From Cyprinodon diabolis (taxonomy: Eukaryota; Chordata; Actinopteri; Cyprinodontiformes; Cyprinodontidae): a DNA stretch of 64,000 nt. Made by a program: the position numbers and the translations under genes. This document shows positions 12,029 through 24,217 of this stretch, piece after piece. The first letter of the stretch is position 1; every line of letters begins with the position of its first letter. The stretch covers positions 6,431,879 to 6,495,878 of the forward strand of contig CM060064.1 of the NCBI GenBank assembly GCA_030533445.1, written 5' to 3'. A model generated the notes under the pieces. It was not told where the DNA came from, made no database searches, and saw nothing but the letters and a program-made list of their open reading frames with translations.

Positions 12029-12639
12029 AGCTGAAGTCTGTAATTTTAAAAAATCACTTTTTTGTCGTATTGGCTAAAACTGTCCCTATGCCCAGACAGC
12101 AGTACATGTGATATGTAACCTGTGAAAAAAACTGCTTCAATTGGTCCCGCATACTCCCTGTATTTCAATCTGAAAAGAATAATTCGGGACGAGTCAAAAC
12201 AACCAATCACAGCCAGAGGAGCATCTGATGGAGTGTCAATCAATCACAGCTCATCACCCCCCCCACCGCTTAACCTGCCCCAGCGCCCGGCTGCCGCAGT
12301 CAGGAGGACGCGCGTGGAAGTCATGGCGGAGCAACAGCCACCAGCGAAAGAGAAACTGCCCTTACTGCCCCTGCCGACAACTGCTTACACGGCAAACTTC
12401 GGTATAACCAGCATCTTATATCTAGCTGCTTGGAGGTGAGTGTTATCGCTCTTACCGGTTCACACTCCATGCCGCGTACGCTGCTTGGACGTTTCTGGTC
12501 GCATGCGGTAGCCGTGCAGGTGCTGTGAGAGGGGTGGGGCATGAGTGAAGCAGAGAGGGTGGGGGAGTGGCGTGAAACCTGTTTTTCTTCAAATTTTCAG
12601 TCGAAGTCTGCTCTCTTCTCAATGTTACAGACTGCAGCT
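12029..12639 (+). mobile_element. TTAA-flanked family B element, long copy
   Basis: The ends AGCTGAAGTCTGTAA and TTACAGACTGCAGCT are inverted repeats directly flanked by TTAA at 12025-12028 and 12640-12643. A TTAA duplication is the mark of piggyBac- and Kolobok-type transposons. The interior holds a CpG-rich, exon-like block: an ATG at 12323 starting MAEQQPPAKEK, leading to a splice donor GGAGGTGAGT near 12433. This looks like the first exon of an autonomous parent. No transposase core is present. Confidence 0.65.
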
Positions 12640-13336
12640 TTAATCTGACGTCTATTCAAGCAAGAGATAAATGTATTTTCTTCACAAAAAAAAAAAAAAG
12701 TACCTCTCCAGTAAGGATATATTGTGCAGAATTGAATGTAAGCAAAAACTGATTACAAAAAATGAGATGGAAAACATATAAAAAAGAGGTTAGCAAATGG
12801 AACATAAATGTGCAAAGTCAGTCTTTAGCCCGTTACCTGGGCTATTGTGAAGTGTAAAATGGGCTGATTCTGCCTTGTATGAAAAAAAGAACAGGCATAT
12901 TCAAAAGGCATTAAAAAAAACCCAGCTTCATTTGAAATGTTCTTTTAACTAGAAAAAAAAACTTAAATAGTCCTTCCTGTGAAGTGCAAAAAATGAGGAT
13001 TAAGATAGTCCTTCTTTGGGCTCTTCGCCTTTAAGTTCTACCGTTGTACTAATGTATGAGAGGATGATTTTTTTGGATGAAAATGAGAATCTCGGCATTG
13101 TCGCAATGCATAAGATTCCTCTTCTCATCAATGACATGGTAAACGGCACTAAACTGTCGCTCACTGTCTACACTTGTCCTGGGCGCAGTTGGGTACTGGC
13201 ATGCAACACGGGTCAGAGCAGGGAAGCAGGTTTGGTTGGAATTCCAGTTCACCAACGGGCATGCTGTCTTAAGGATGGGGATCTCTGCCAAGTATGTCTA
13301 CACCTGACAAAACATAAAAGCAAAAAAAGTTTTCAG
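12640..13336. other. Unassigned stretch between two family B copies
   Basis: AT-rich with poly(A) runs. The open frame 13016-13390 has a region (VLACNTGQSREAG) that does not match anything I recognise. No splice-bounded exon is evident. Confidence 0.3.
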
Positions 13337-13340
13337 TTAA

Positions 13341-13626
13341 AGCTGAAGTCTGTAAGTTTTAAAAAATCACTTTTTTGTCGTATTGGCTAAAACTGTCCCT
13401 ATGCCCAGACAGCAGTACATGTGATATGTAACCTGTGAAAAAAACTGCTTCAATTGGTCCCGCATACTCCCTGTATTTCAATCTGAAAAGAATAATTCGG
13501 GACGAGTCAAAACAACCAATCACAGCCAGAGGAGCGTCTGATGGAGTGTCAATCAATCACAGCTCCCCCCAAACGGTGAAACCTGTTTTTCTTTAAATTT
13601 TCAGTCGAAGTCTGCTCTCTTCTCAG
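13341..13626 (+). mobile_element. TTAA-flanked family B element, internally deleted copy
   Basis: Nearly identical to 12029-12250, so the same 65-codon - strand frame is open in both copies. It then jumps to the last part of the element (CAGTCGAAGTCTGCTCTCTT), having lost the CpG-rich exon-like middle. TTAA precedes it at 13337-13340; the right inverted end is missing. Confidence 0.65.
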
Positions 13627-13716
13627 GATAGATATTACATAATTATGCTAATATCGGCCCACCGATATTATCAGACATCCCTAATGGTGACAGTTTAGTG
13701 AAGCCAAGAATAGATG

Positions 13717-13751
13717 AATTCTCACTTCCTTATCTGTAGGAAGTGAGAATT
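13717..13751. repeat. Perfect 14-bp hairpin
   Basis: AATTCTCACTTCCT (13717-13730) is followed by a 7-nt spacer and its exact reverse complement (13738-13751). No associated gene or element ends. Confidence 0.8.
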
Positions 13752-14102
13752 ATACATCTGTTTCCATAGGTGGACCTACAGAAGGTTCATTAACAGTCCG
13801 TGTCTTTCAAATCCAGATTGGGTCTGGCTCGTTAGCACAGCTTGGTTCATCCACAGAATGTTATTCTTATTTGGTTTTAAAAGAGATCTCTGCAGTGTTT
13901 GGAGAGAGTTTTGGCCCAGCTGCAAAAATAAGTCCGCTAGGGCTGAAGCTGTCAATCATTTTAGCAATACATTAATCAATTAATTTTTTTTCAGTTGACC
14001 CGACACCAACTGCAAGATCGCTCGTCTACCCAGAAATACACGCCAGTGAAAACAAATCTGACAAACTCGGGCTAAACATTGAAGCACATCGTTACCTGAC
14101 AC

Positions 14103-15362
14103 TAGGGCTGCAACTAACGATTATTTTAAAAATCAATGAATCGGCCGATTATTTTTTCGATATAATATATATATATAATATTTTTTATATTAACTTCTTT
14201 ATTCCAAAATAAACATTTTAGACAGAACAAACAAGTACAGGTTGCTCATTAACTGTACTTTTGCAATATGAAAAATAAATGTTTTTGTTAAAACTACGCA
14301 AACTTGAGAAATGTAGCTGTACATCCACAAAATATAGGGTACTTTGTTTCATAAAGCGCAACAAAAAGACATTTTTGTTTTTAAAAGCCCCTAAGGGGTT
14401 CAAACAATAGGTCCCCCCATTTCAACAAATGAGTTTTTTTTTAGACCATAAATTGCAGGATCCTCTTTACTTTATCTTTGCCAGAAGATTTAAACTTTAA
14501 ATGCCTTGCCCTCATTATTTGCAAGTTAATTTATTTATAAAGTAAATATAAACGCTGCTTAAGCTAATTCAAATGAAATTAAAATAAGTAGCCAACCTTA
14601 TCACTGTCTGTAACTTACTTACAAGGTAAGGAAAGCATCAGATGAGCTACCTGAGAAACTAACGTTACGTTTCCCCACTTTAGAACGAAACAAACATGGT
14701 CGCTCACCCTGCTCATGAGCTCTCTTCACTGCCATCGGCGGCTCCAACGTGTTTTCTTTTCAGGTGCTGCATCATAACAGTGCTTCCGTGCCATGTTCAT
14801 TTGTTTTTACAAAAGTTGCATGTTACGACTTTTTTCACTTTACAAAGCGCAGGCTATTTTAATTATTGTGATCAATTTGCGCCGTCAATCCCAGCGCATG
14901 CGCGCTTCATTTGCAGTCTGGACGCTGAGGGTAAACATCCTGTGGCTCTGACTGCAGCGCTGAGAGGGACCCCTGCGGGAGCGGGAGAACGGGGTTGGGA
15001 TAGGGGAGGCGCCCCATGGCAGCAGCTGCCGCTGGAGGAACGATACATGCTTTCACTAAGAGTCTCCAAAAGCCGCCAGTAACACTGTAAAAAGTCGCCA
15101 GATTTGTCGCTAGTCGCTTTTTTGAAAAATAATCACTGGAGGGGTCTGAAAAGTCGCTAAATATAGCAGCAAAGTTGATGAGTTGGCAACACTGCACCTG
15201 CGGCGCTGCTGTATTTATTTTTTTTCTTCCCCCGTTTCAGTCAAGTGGATGTGATGACGGCGGCGGATGACGCATTAATGGCACGACACAACTAATCGAT
15301 GATGAAATTCGTTGCCAACGCTTTTAAAAGTCGATTTTTATCAATTCGTTGTTGCAGCCCCA
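14103..15362. mobile_element. hAT element with perfect 8-bp target duplication
   Basis: The ends are TAGGGCTGCAACTAACGATT and, on the right, GTTGTTGCAGCCCCA, the widespread fish hAT terminus. The flanking duplication CCTGACAC is exact (14095-14102 and 15363-15370). The interior contains no recognisable transposase; a GC-rich patch at 14880-15060 encodes only short overlapping frames. Non-autonomous. Confidence 0.85.
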
Positions 15363-15370
15363 CCTGACAC

Positions 15371-16232
15371 ATTAAGACAAAGACAGCAGGATTTTATTTT
15401 CTTATCAAGTTAGTTAAGTTAATTCAAGGCATAAGTAGACAAGTCTATGTTAAAGCTCACACTTTCTACAGACAAGAGGAGCAGCGATGGACACGGTCAT
15501 GTTGGCTGCAAATAGAGTTGTGTCCCCAGCTTTTACAGTTACAAAAAATGGCTAAGTGCTCACAGATCTTAAAAAAAAGAGGAGAGTCAAATATTTTTTT
15601 TCATCACATATATAAAGAGGATGTGCATCAATATTTAAAGCCTCATCCGAGTTTATTTCCTTATATAGTTTTTTACATGTTATTGATAAGAATTAAGCAA
15701 TTCAAGCTAAAAATAAACACAACAAGTCATGTCAAAAAGCAGAACCTTCTTCAGCTCATATTTTTAACCTTTGTTTAGCCACTCCTACTCTCGGCAGCAG
15801 GCTTTTGTTCATCTTTTACATTTTTCAAGATTCCTATTCTTGTTTGTAAGTAAAATTAACTGTGTTTCATCTTCTGAATGCTTCAGATTAATGTGTCTCT
15901 GAACTGCACTTCTCCCAGTGACAACAGTTAGACTTTTGTTGCATGTCATTTTGTTAAGTAAATCTCCAGTGTCCGCTTCATCCAAAACTTGACAATGAGG
16001 TCAGAGTTAATCTCCTACAGGAGGAGGGCGTTTCACTTCAGGACAACTAGAGATTGTTGATTGGTCAGTTGCTGACAAACTAAAGGAGATACTTTGAGTT
16101 ATGAAGGTTCCTCAATAAACAAAGGTTTTTAAATTAGAAAAAAAAATTCTGCACTCTTTAAAATAATTGTAATTGTCAAAGAAATGTAGAAAACATAAAC
16201 TTAATTCAGTGCTTTCGACATTGCGATTTAGT
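15371..16232. other. Unassigned AT-rich stretch
   Basis: Short open frames only; nothing recognised. Confidence 0.3.
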
Positions 16233-16234
16233 TA

Positions 16235-16632
16235 CCGTAATTTTTAGACTATAAGCCACGACTTTTTCCCCATTTTTCGATCTTGCGGCTTATCTATGGA
16301 CTTTTACAGCTAATGGCCACTAGGGTAATACCTAAATCTATGGATTTTACCATCCACCATGTTGACGTCACGTTTGCTTCAACACACAAGTACAGTAGCA
16401 GTTTGTGTGACACCCTCATTATGGAAAACAAATGTACCGGTAGAAATTATAAATAGGAGCTTCTCCAAACAGTTGCCTCTTTCCCGACAATCCTGGTTGT
16501 GCACGAGCCATATGGTAATTAAACATAAAAAACCTGCGGCTTATAGTCCGGTGCGGCTTGTATATGTACAAATCATGCAATTTAGCTTCTGCGGCTTATA
16601 TTCAGGTTTGGCTCACAGTCCGAAAGTTACGG
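16235..16632. mobile_element. pogo-like MITE
   Basis: The left end CCGTAATTTTTAGACTATAA and the right end CAGTCCGAAAGTTACGG are inverted repeats with TA on both sides (16233-16234, 16633-16634). Subterminal GCGGCTTATAGTCCGG repeats are typical of this abundant vertebrate MITE group. No coding content. Confidence 0.75.
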
Positions 16633-16634
16633 TA

Positions 16635-19013
16635 TGTATCTCTTTTTTCCATCTAAAAAAATAACATAACTCATTAAATTAAAACATTTTCAACAAATAA
16701 AATTGGCGACAATTTCAATTAATAATCAGGTAAAATATTCCTATGGGGAGATTTTTACTATGATTTTTTTTTTTGTGTTTACAGAATTCAAAGTTCTTTC
16801 TTCAGTTCTGGGTAGAGAATATTTACAAGTTTTTCATCTGAAATAGAACAACAGCTAAAGATGTGTTCCTTAGTATCTGTAGGATGTATATTAAGGAAAT
16901 TGTATTTCTAATGAGAGAGATAAAATAACCCGTGTAACTAATGCTTGAAAACACTGTTGGGCCAAATTAATCCATAGTTATGTTTTGTGGAGTATAAAAA
17001 AAACCCTGGATATCGTGAAGAATTTTGAATATAAAATTAAACTAGGATGCGTTAATTAATTTTTAGGTTTTGAGTTGACCTTAACAGGTTTATATCGGGA
17101 AAAATATCATCATAAACATCATATTGAACAAATCAAACCAATGCTGCAGCAGGATAAAGGTGTTGATTCATATTCCTCATATTTAGCAACTTCAAAGATA
17201 ATAATCACCAAGCTTAATAGTCTCCAACGTGCATCTTGTTTAATTATAGTATAATCTTGAGATTATAAATTGTTAATGGGCCCTTTCATATTGTTCAACA
17301 TCAACAGATTGATTTATTTTTTTTTTTCATCTGTTTGAAATTAGGACCAGAAGAAAAAGCTCAAATTTAAATAGTTACCCTAACCTTTTTTTAAACATCT
17401 AAGCCGGACCAGTTTTTTTCTTTTTTTTTAGTTTGGAAGTGAAAATATTAGAGGCTAAATCCTTTCTTCTGCCTAGAATGGGAGTTCAGTGTCATTATTA
17501 AAATTTTATTAGAGATATTTTATATTGATACTCATCTGGGATCTAGTAAATATATATTGATTTATTTTCCAGCCCTAAATATAAACATCCAATGAGTTGA
17601 ACCACCATCTGTTTTTCATTTCAAGGGCTTGGTGGAGAGGTATTGGTCCATTACTGAGTATAAGATCTGAATCCATATCAAGGCATTTTAACTGATTAGT
17701 CTGAGTATTTATTTTTTCCTACTGGTATATATGTGACATTTCTTGTAGTTTTTCCAGTTCATTTCATGGTTTCACACCCTCTTCCCTAAGTCTGGGCTCT
17801 CAGCTGAGCAGAAATACCACAATGCTTACCTCATCACTGCCCACGCCACATTTTAGGAGGAGGGATGAAGAAACGAAGGGAAGTCTGAGAGGAGGGGCGG
17901 CCGCTGGGGACTATACTGGCTTTGTTGGTGTTGGAAACCATTCTTTTCCTTGTCGGCCGGCTTCGCCTGCCTTTGTACTTTAACAAAGCATTCTCTGTTT
18001 TTGCTGTTGTTGTGGTCATTTGTACTTTTTAAGTTCTTCAATCTGTGGAAGGGTTGGTTATAACACATTGTTTAAACAAGTTTCACTCTTAATATTGACA
18101 TTTTTTAGCTGTGCATTTTAAAAAGTTTCTATTGATTCAACACTTTTTGCTGTGTTAAAGCTGCCGTTGCCACAGTACAGAAGGAGCTTCTGTGTTAAAA
18201 ACCTAAATCCCCATCAGTCTGTAGCAGCTCAGTTTGCTCATTAGGATGCGACTCTGTGGCGGATGGTGATTAGTAACCTCGCCTATGGATTGACAGTTCC
18301 CAGCTTTGCAGAAGCTCAGGAATGTGCATAAAGGCAACATTACACATGCAGGGTAGGAATGCAGCTAGAATGATGCTCATTGGGAGAGGCCACTGGCTTA
18401 ACTGTTTACATGGGTTTGTTTACATGCTTCATTCCAAGACCTTCATTATTAGTCTCCTTTGGCTGAGTTCACAATTTATACAAACAAATTCATTAATCCC
18501 TCTAAACTCTTATTTGCCTTTGCTTTAATATTTGTATTTCTGAGTCAGTTTATACTTAGAGTTTTCTAGTAAAGCAATAGTTTAGACCTGGATAGCCTTG
18601 TTGTTGTTTCTATAACTTATGGGAAATCAAACCAGTCAGGCTTTGAGCTAGGAATCATTCCAAGGGTGTACACCTTGATTTATCACATCTTTAGGCTTTG
18701 CGCGACTGTCTGACACTATGCTCCACGTGTTGGTAAACTAAAGCATTTTGTAACGTAATGGAAGATGTGACATTAATACAGGCAGTCAATAAGTAAACAA
18801 GGAAGTCAGCATTTCTCCTACCAGGTGTGAAAAAAGTTCTTAACCAAACGAAATAGAATAGAAATTCCCTTTATTGTGCCGTAATGGGGAAAATTGTGAT
18901 GTAACAGCAGCAAAATATTACTGCAAAAGTGGTCATAAATGTGGACCTTAAACAGTGTATAAAAATAACAGAATAAGTGACAGTTTAAAAAAATTAAACA
19001 AACACTAATAATT
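16635..19013. other. Unassigned intronic or intergenic DNA
   Basis: No exon recognised. 18858-18990 contains the CCCTTTATTGTGCCGTAATGG motif seen in fragments of a fish interspersed repeat, also present near 47590. Confidence 0.3.
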
Positions 19014-19148
19014 GAAATTTATTGATCTCATTGGAGACATTTACCTTTGCATTTAACCCATCCCCTTTGGGAGCAGAGGGCTGCCATTGTGCAGCGCCAG
19101 GGGAGCAGTGTGGGGTTAAGGGTCTTGCTTAGAGACCCAGAGTGTCTT
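19014..19148. repeat. Short interspersed repeat fragment
   Basis: The block (CATTTAACCCATCCCCTTTG ... GGGGAGCAGTGTGGGGTTAA) resembles one at 47590-47715 and ends where an L2 tail begins. It looks like a LINE or SINE tail fragment; family not determined. Confidence 0.4.
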
Positions 19149-20240
19149 TTACAGTTGTCTTTTGTATCTCTGCTTCTTTCTGTATGTCTCCTTCTGTGTC
19201 CTTGAACCCCAGTCGGCCTCAGCAGATGGCCGCTCACACTGAGCCTGGTTCTGCTGGAGGTTTCTTCCTGTTAAACGGGAGTTTTTCCTCTCCACTGTCG
19301 CTACAAGCATGCGTAGTGTGAGGGACTGCCTTTGAGTCAATGAGTCGATGCAATCAACTGGTTTTCCTTAGATAGAAAACTTTGAATCAATCTGACTGTA
19401 TGATCTGGTGAACTGTAAAGTGGCTTGAGATGACGTGTTGTCATCGTGTTTTCCTCTCCACTGTCACTATAAGCATGCTTAAGCCGGGCTTATATTGTGT
19501 GATTTCTTTTCCTTTTTTTTCTTCTTCTTTTCGGGGCGATTTTCCAGTCGTGCGAGAATTTTTTGATCGGGCCGACTCACGACCACCTCCCAATCAGGAA
19601 ACGGAGGTTGGGAGAGCAGACAGTTGTGGGAAAATCACTCGGTGGGCAAACAAGGATTCTCCTGCTTCTTCTCAGATGTAAACACAGAACCATGGCGGGG
19701 GTACGAGTGAAATAGAGTTCTTTCTGTAAAATTGACAGACCGTAGTAGCCACATTTGCTCAGCCATATCTGTCCAAATACCTCGTCACCTTTTTTTTTTT
19801 TTTTTTTAGGGTTTTCAGCACAAAATGTTACAAATTGCCAAGGCAGCGCATTTCACTCTAGTGAGCTTCATATTCCTCTTCTAGTCGTTTGGCTTCCGGA
19901 TCGACAAATCCGAGTATTGCCATCTCACTACAGGGCTTAGTCCGACGTGGTTTTTAGATGCACAGTGTGAGCAGGTAGATTGCATCAGAGCGTCATGATG
20001 CACATGCATCATGAGCTGTGAACTGTAGCTGTAGCTGCGTGCACAGATTGAAAAAATCGCATGTATTCCCGGCTTTAGCGTGACGGATTGCCTTCGAGTC
20101 AATGAGTCGATGCAATCAACTGGTTTTCCTTAGATAGAAAACTTTGAATCAATTTGACTGGATGATCTGATGAACTGTAAAGTGCCTTGAGATGACGTGT
20201 TGTGAATTGCTGCTATATAAATAAACTGAATTGAATTATA
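19149..20240 (+). mobile_element. Two L2 3' ends, the second split by another transposon
   Basis: The first L2 3' UTR runs 19149-19440. A second begins about 19450, is interrupted at 19482-20074, and resumes at 20075 to the ATAAATAAACTGAATTGAA tail at about 20237. Both are 5'-truncated and non-coding. Confidence 0.8.
19482..20074. mobile_element. Harbinger-like element inside an L2
   Basis: The ends AGCCGGGCTTATATTGTGTG and, on the right, CATGTATTCCCGGCT form an imperfect inverted repeat. TTA flanks both sides (19479-19481 and 20075-20077), matching the 3-bp target duplication of PIF/Harbinger elements. Its right end is found again, inverted, near 55102-55270. No transposase is present. Confidence 0.65.
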
Positions 20241-21304
20241 AAAATATTATTCATAATCCATAGGAAATCCCTCCCCCAGAAGTGAAGAGAATATTATAAA
20301 AGAATGTGGGTGAAAAAGTCAACTTAAGCTTTTTACTCAAGTAACAGTAAGTAAAAGTAACATATTTAAAAGTACTTAGAGTAGAAAAGAAAAAGTAAAG
20401 CAGAACAAATGTTAAGGACAGATGCTTAAAACCTCATACTGGTTATTGCGCTACCCTTTAAAGTAACATTTTCTGGATACATTCCTTTGTGTTATAACCA
20501 ATGGCCACAGCGGGAACTTTCACTTTGCAACATCTTAAAGGGAAACGCCAGTTTTTTTTTTTACATTGGGCCCTTGATTTTAAATTATTACATCGTGTTC
20601 TACTCACCCATATGAGTTTTGTATCATTTGGAGCCGATCTGAAGATATTCCGTTAGGTTATATCCAAGTAACGTCTTCCTATGGGCAACGACTTGAAGGC
20701 ACAAACTAAACTGTTCATAATTTATTCTTTATGGTACGCCAGTATTCATAACATGTAGGCGAATCACTGTCCCACAGACATCCGGGGTAATATTTTTTAT
20801 ATTTATATTTTTTTAAAACAAAGAGGCGCGTGTATGAGAATGTTTACTTGTTTTTGAGAATGTGCATCGATGTCAGTGGTTTCCTTGCAGCAGCAGAGTC
20901 TGATTTTGATGTCTGCTTTTGATCTTTTCTTATTGCACAGACCCACTGGTTTGTGTTGTGTGTTTGGGGGGCATTCTCAAACGTTTCTAATGTGTGCAAA
21001 TTTACAGTACAACTGAGAAAACATGCTCCATGAGCTTCTTGCATGTGTCGGATAATTCTTCACATCTCTGATTAGCAAACAGTTTTAGATACATTAATTA
21101 TAGAAATTCAAAACAATAAAAATACCAAAAAGCAGAACTTCCACATGTTCACTAGATTGTTCAACAGTGCTTGAAAATAAAATCTGAGATATTGTGATAT
21201 CAGATTTTTTATTTTAATTTTTCCCCTTCCAAGAATCACTAAATCCATATTAATGATGACTGATCACAGCATCAAATCCATTATGGCTTAAATATTGTTG
21301 TTTC
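20241..21304. other. Unassigned stretch with one possible transposon end
   Basis: At 20535 the sequence TTAAAGGGAAACGCCAG looks like one end of a TTAA-flanked fish element, but I found no matching right end. Nothing else recognised. Confidence 0.3.
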
Positions 21305-21312
21305 ATCTACAT

Positions 21313-23463
21313 CATGGGTCTCAAACTCGCGGCCCACGGGCCGCAACCACGAGTTTGTGGCCCCAGCCTTGTTATTAAAGTTTAATGTTAGTGCGGCCCG
21401 CAAGTTTGATATGAACGGCAGTGTACATAGTTTTGTGCGGAGCTGAACAAACCGGCCAATCACGGTGGTGTATGGCTCTTGAGGGCGGGACATCCGGCTT
21501 GCTGCAAGCAGAGAAATGTGGCCAGTATGGCCCCACACTCAATCGTTGACACAAGGGGGAGCAAGTAACTCAAAGACCTAAACCGTGAAGCTCTTAAGTT
21601 CAAGGGTTTTATTTATACAAAAAGCCACCGCAAAAGTAGCATGATAAAACAGTCCTTTTCTTTTCCTGATAAAACCTAAAATTCAAGAGTTTTACTTAAA
21701 AATCAGAGGCTGGAAGTTGGGCTCCGCTTGTTATGCTGCTTCTGGTGCGGGCGATCTGTCTGCAGCATGCCCTCTGACTGATCCACAGCTGACTCTGCGG
21801 CGCTCCGGCACTGTTCCACTCCCTGGCGTACCAAGCCCCTTTCCAGACCGATCCAACAGGGAGAAGAGAAGCAGGGAGAACGCCAGCATCCACGCGCCAA
21901 AACCCCGTCGGAAGATATGTTCCCGTTTATGCTGAAAGGCGCGGGCAGAGGTTCCTCCTCTGCCCTAATACTCCTTACTGAGTCATCTGTGCACCCTCCG
22001 GTGATGTGCCTGGCGCGCGGATCCCGCCTGCCTCTCCCCCGGTAGCGCGTCCGTCTGTCACCTGCAGATTCAGTTCCTGCTCCTCCTTTCATTCAGACTC
22101 CTTTTATCTCGGCTTTAATCAGCCCCTGCTCATACCTGAGTGGAGCAATTACGCAGTGCAATTAATGCACTCCGCCTCCCCAAACAACTACTTCAGTCCA
22201 GTGCGCATGGATTGTCACAAGGGAAAAACAAACCAAAACAACCCAACATGCAGGAAAAATTCAAAAGTCTAAAATAAAGGAAAACAATCATATAAAAAAG
22301 AAACATCAAAACATGCAAAGCTCAATAAGAAAATACAAAGAAAAACAAATCATATCTTCCCCTCCAAACATGCAAAGCATAAAACATTTAAATGAAAGAA
22401 AACCATAAATCATATTTTTCCCTGTGCAACAGAAACATTTCTCAGTGAGTGAAAGTTAGAGCAGCGTTGCCATGGAGCGTTTTCGTCCGTTCCTGGCTGG
22501 CTGCCTCCTTTCTATTGGACAGACGTGGACATTCGTCCCAGCTCTCCGTGTTCACAACAGTTCCAAAAAAAGGTTTTTAATTGCTGCTCGGCAGAACAAA
22601 ATGACTACCGTAAATTCCGGACTACAGAGCGCACCTGATTAAAAGCCGCAGTCTAATTAAAATAAATAAATAAATTAGTTGTCAGGAATCAGGATATAAT
22701 TCATCTAAGCGGGGTCTAATGATCCGCTGGCTTTCTCCTTTGATGTGCAAGATGCTCCACCTGTGCTTTAAATGGAGCTCATTGACCTGCAGTGCAACTC
22801 TGAGCTCAAAGCCAAGTTCAGAGATGTGAATGGAAAAGCAGACAAGCTTGGGCAGTTTTTGAGAGAATTGACCCCCGGCTTCCCTGAGCTTTCCCGAATG
22901 TTCAAGCGGACCATGTGCCTTTTTGGGAGCACATACTAGTGCGAAAAGCTCTTTTCCACCTTGAACTTCAATAAGTCCAAGTGCAGGTCCAGACTCACTG
23001 ATGATCATCTTCAAGCCATATGAGGGTCTCAACTGCTTCCTCCCTCAAGCCAAATGTGGCTCAGCTATGTGAGAGGAAGCGCTGCCAGGTCTCTAGCAGC
23101 AAGATGTAGGCAAGAGAGTCCATGTTCAGAAGAACAGTTCATGTTCTTCAATGTTCCACTTATGTTCAGGACAATTCATGTTCAGAAGAAGCTTAAAGAA
23201 CTGTTAATACAGAGATTTGAATCCTAATTATTATAATTATTATTTTATTTACTTATTACTGATTGATTGATTTTCTTATTAATTTCTTTATTTTCTCATT
23301 ATTTGTTTATTTTTTCATCTTATTTTGTGTTAAAAAATAAAAATAAAGACATTTGAGAAGATTAGTATTTTTTAAAGGTTTTCTTGTGGAAACCTGATGC
23401 GGCCCAGCCTCACCCCGACTCTGCCTCCCGCGGCCCCCAAGTAAATTGAGTTTGAGACCCCTG
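21313..23463 (+). mobile_element. hAT transposon with decayed transposase
   Basis: Inverted ends CATGGGTCTCAAACTCGCGG and (right) TGAGTTTGAGACCCCTG carry 8-bp flanks ATCTACAT (21305-21312) and ATCGACAT (23464-23471), one mismatch. The + strand at about 22770-23060 encodes the C-terminus of a hAT transposase, including LIDLQCN, LFGSTY and the dimerisation block SRLTDDHLQAI, broken by stops. This form resembles the hAT source of the GTF2I-repeat/ZBED-type proteins. A foreign GC-rich stretch (about 21540-22600) lies inside. Confidence 0.75.
21540..22660. other. Insert of unknown family within the hAT, with a pogo-end scrap
   Basis: GC-rich unique sequence with no hAT homology that I can see, possibly an LTR or MITE. 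At 22606-22650 there is a single pogo-type end (ACCGTAAATTCCGGACTACA) without partner. Confidence 0.35.
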
Positions 23464-23471
23464 ATCGACAT

Positions 23472-24213
23472 TGTATGATTAAATTAAACCACAATTTCCC
23501 CATAGTGGGACAATAAAGGTATTAAAGGGAATAAAGTAATGCTTGGTTCTTGTAGAATTGTGCTTCAAATTAAGAAATAACTAATTTGTCCTTATTAGCT
23601 TATATAAAAAGGTATTTAGAAAAAAAAAGCAACCCCTTAAGGCCTTGATGTTAAATTTATGTTCACCTATAGTTTGATGCACCAGTTCAACTTGAGCAGA
23701 AGGTTTTTGGTCTAAATCTAAACCATATGTTAAACAGCTTGTTAACACATCTTTAAAACCTTCTCTTTCTAGCTTTGGGCTTATTGGCTTCTGCTGCGGT
23801 TTAAACTCTGTTTCTGGTGTTTTTACTGTTTTCAGACTCTAAAGTGCAAAGATGGATCACTCTCTAGTTTAGCTTAGAAGGAGACCGGCTCATCACAGAA
23901 AGACTTATTTAAGACATTAAGATAACGGAAGCAGTTGCTGTTGCACAGGAAATGGACAAAATTACACAATCTAGTCCATAGATAAGAGTTGTTTCTTAGA
24001 TCATTTGGGGAAATTGATGCAAAGCTTCTTTCATCTCTGTCAGATGGGCCCAGTGTTTTTGATGTTGGCTTTGAACAAATCATTCTCTGCTTTACTGAAA
24101 CTCTAGGATTTCATTTTGTCTTTGCAGAGCATGTACACTCTGTTAAAAATTGGAGGACATAATCTGTTTTAATGTTTTAACTTTTTTTGACAGAGTGTTA
24201 AACGGACCTGTTT
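23472..24213. other. Unassigned stretch
   Basis: No exon or repeat ends recognised. Confidence 0.3.
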
Positions 24214-24217
24214 TTAA

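Noticed and set aside
14696..15197. Overlapping frames of 128 and 96 codons on both strands
   Set aside because: They lie in a GC-rich patch inside a hAT with perfect target duplication; no domain or splice structure.
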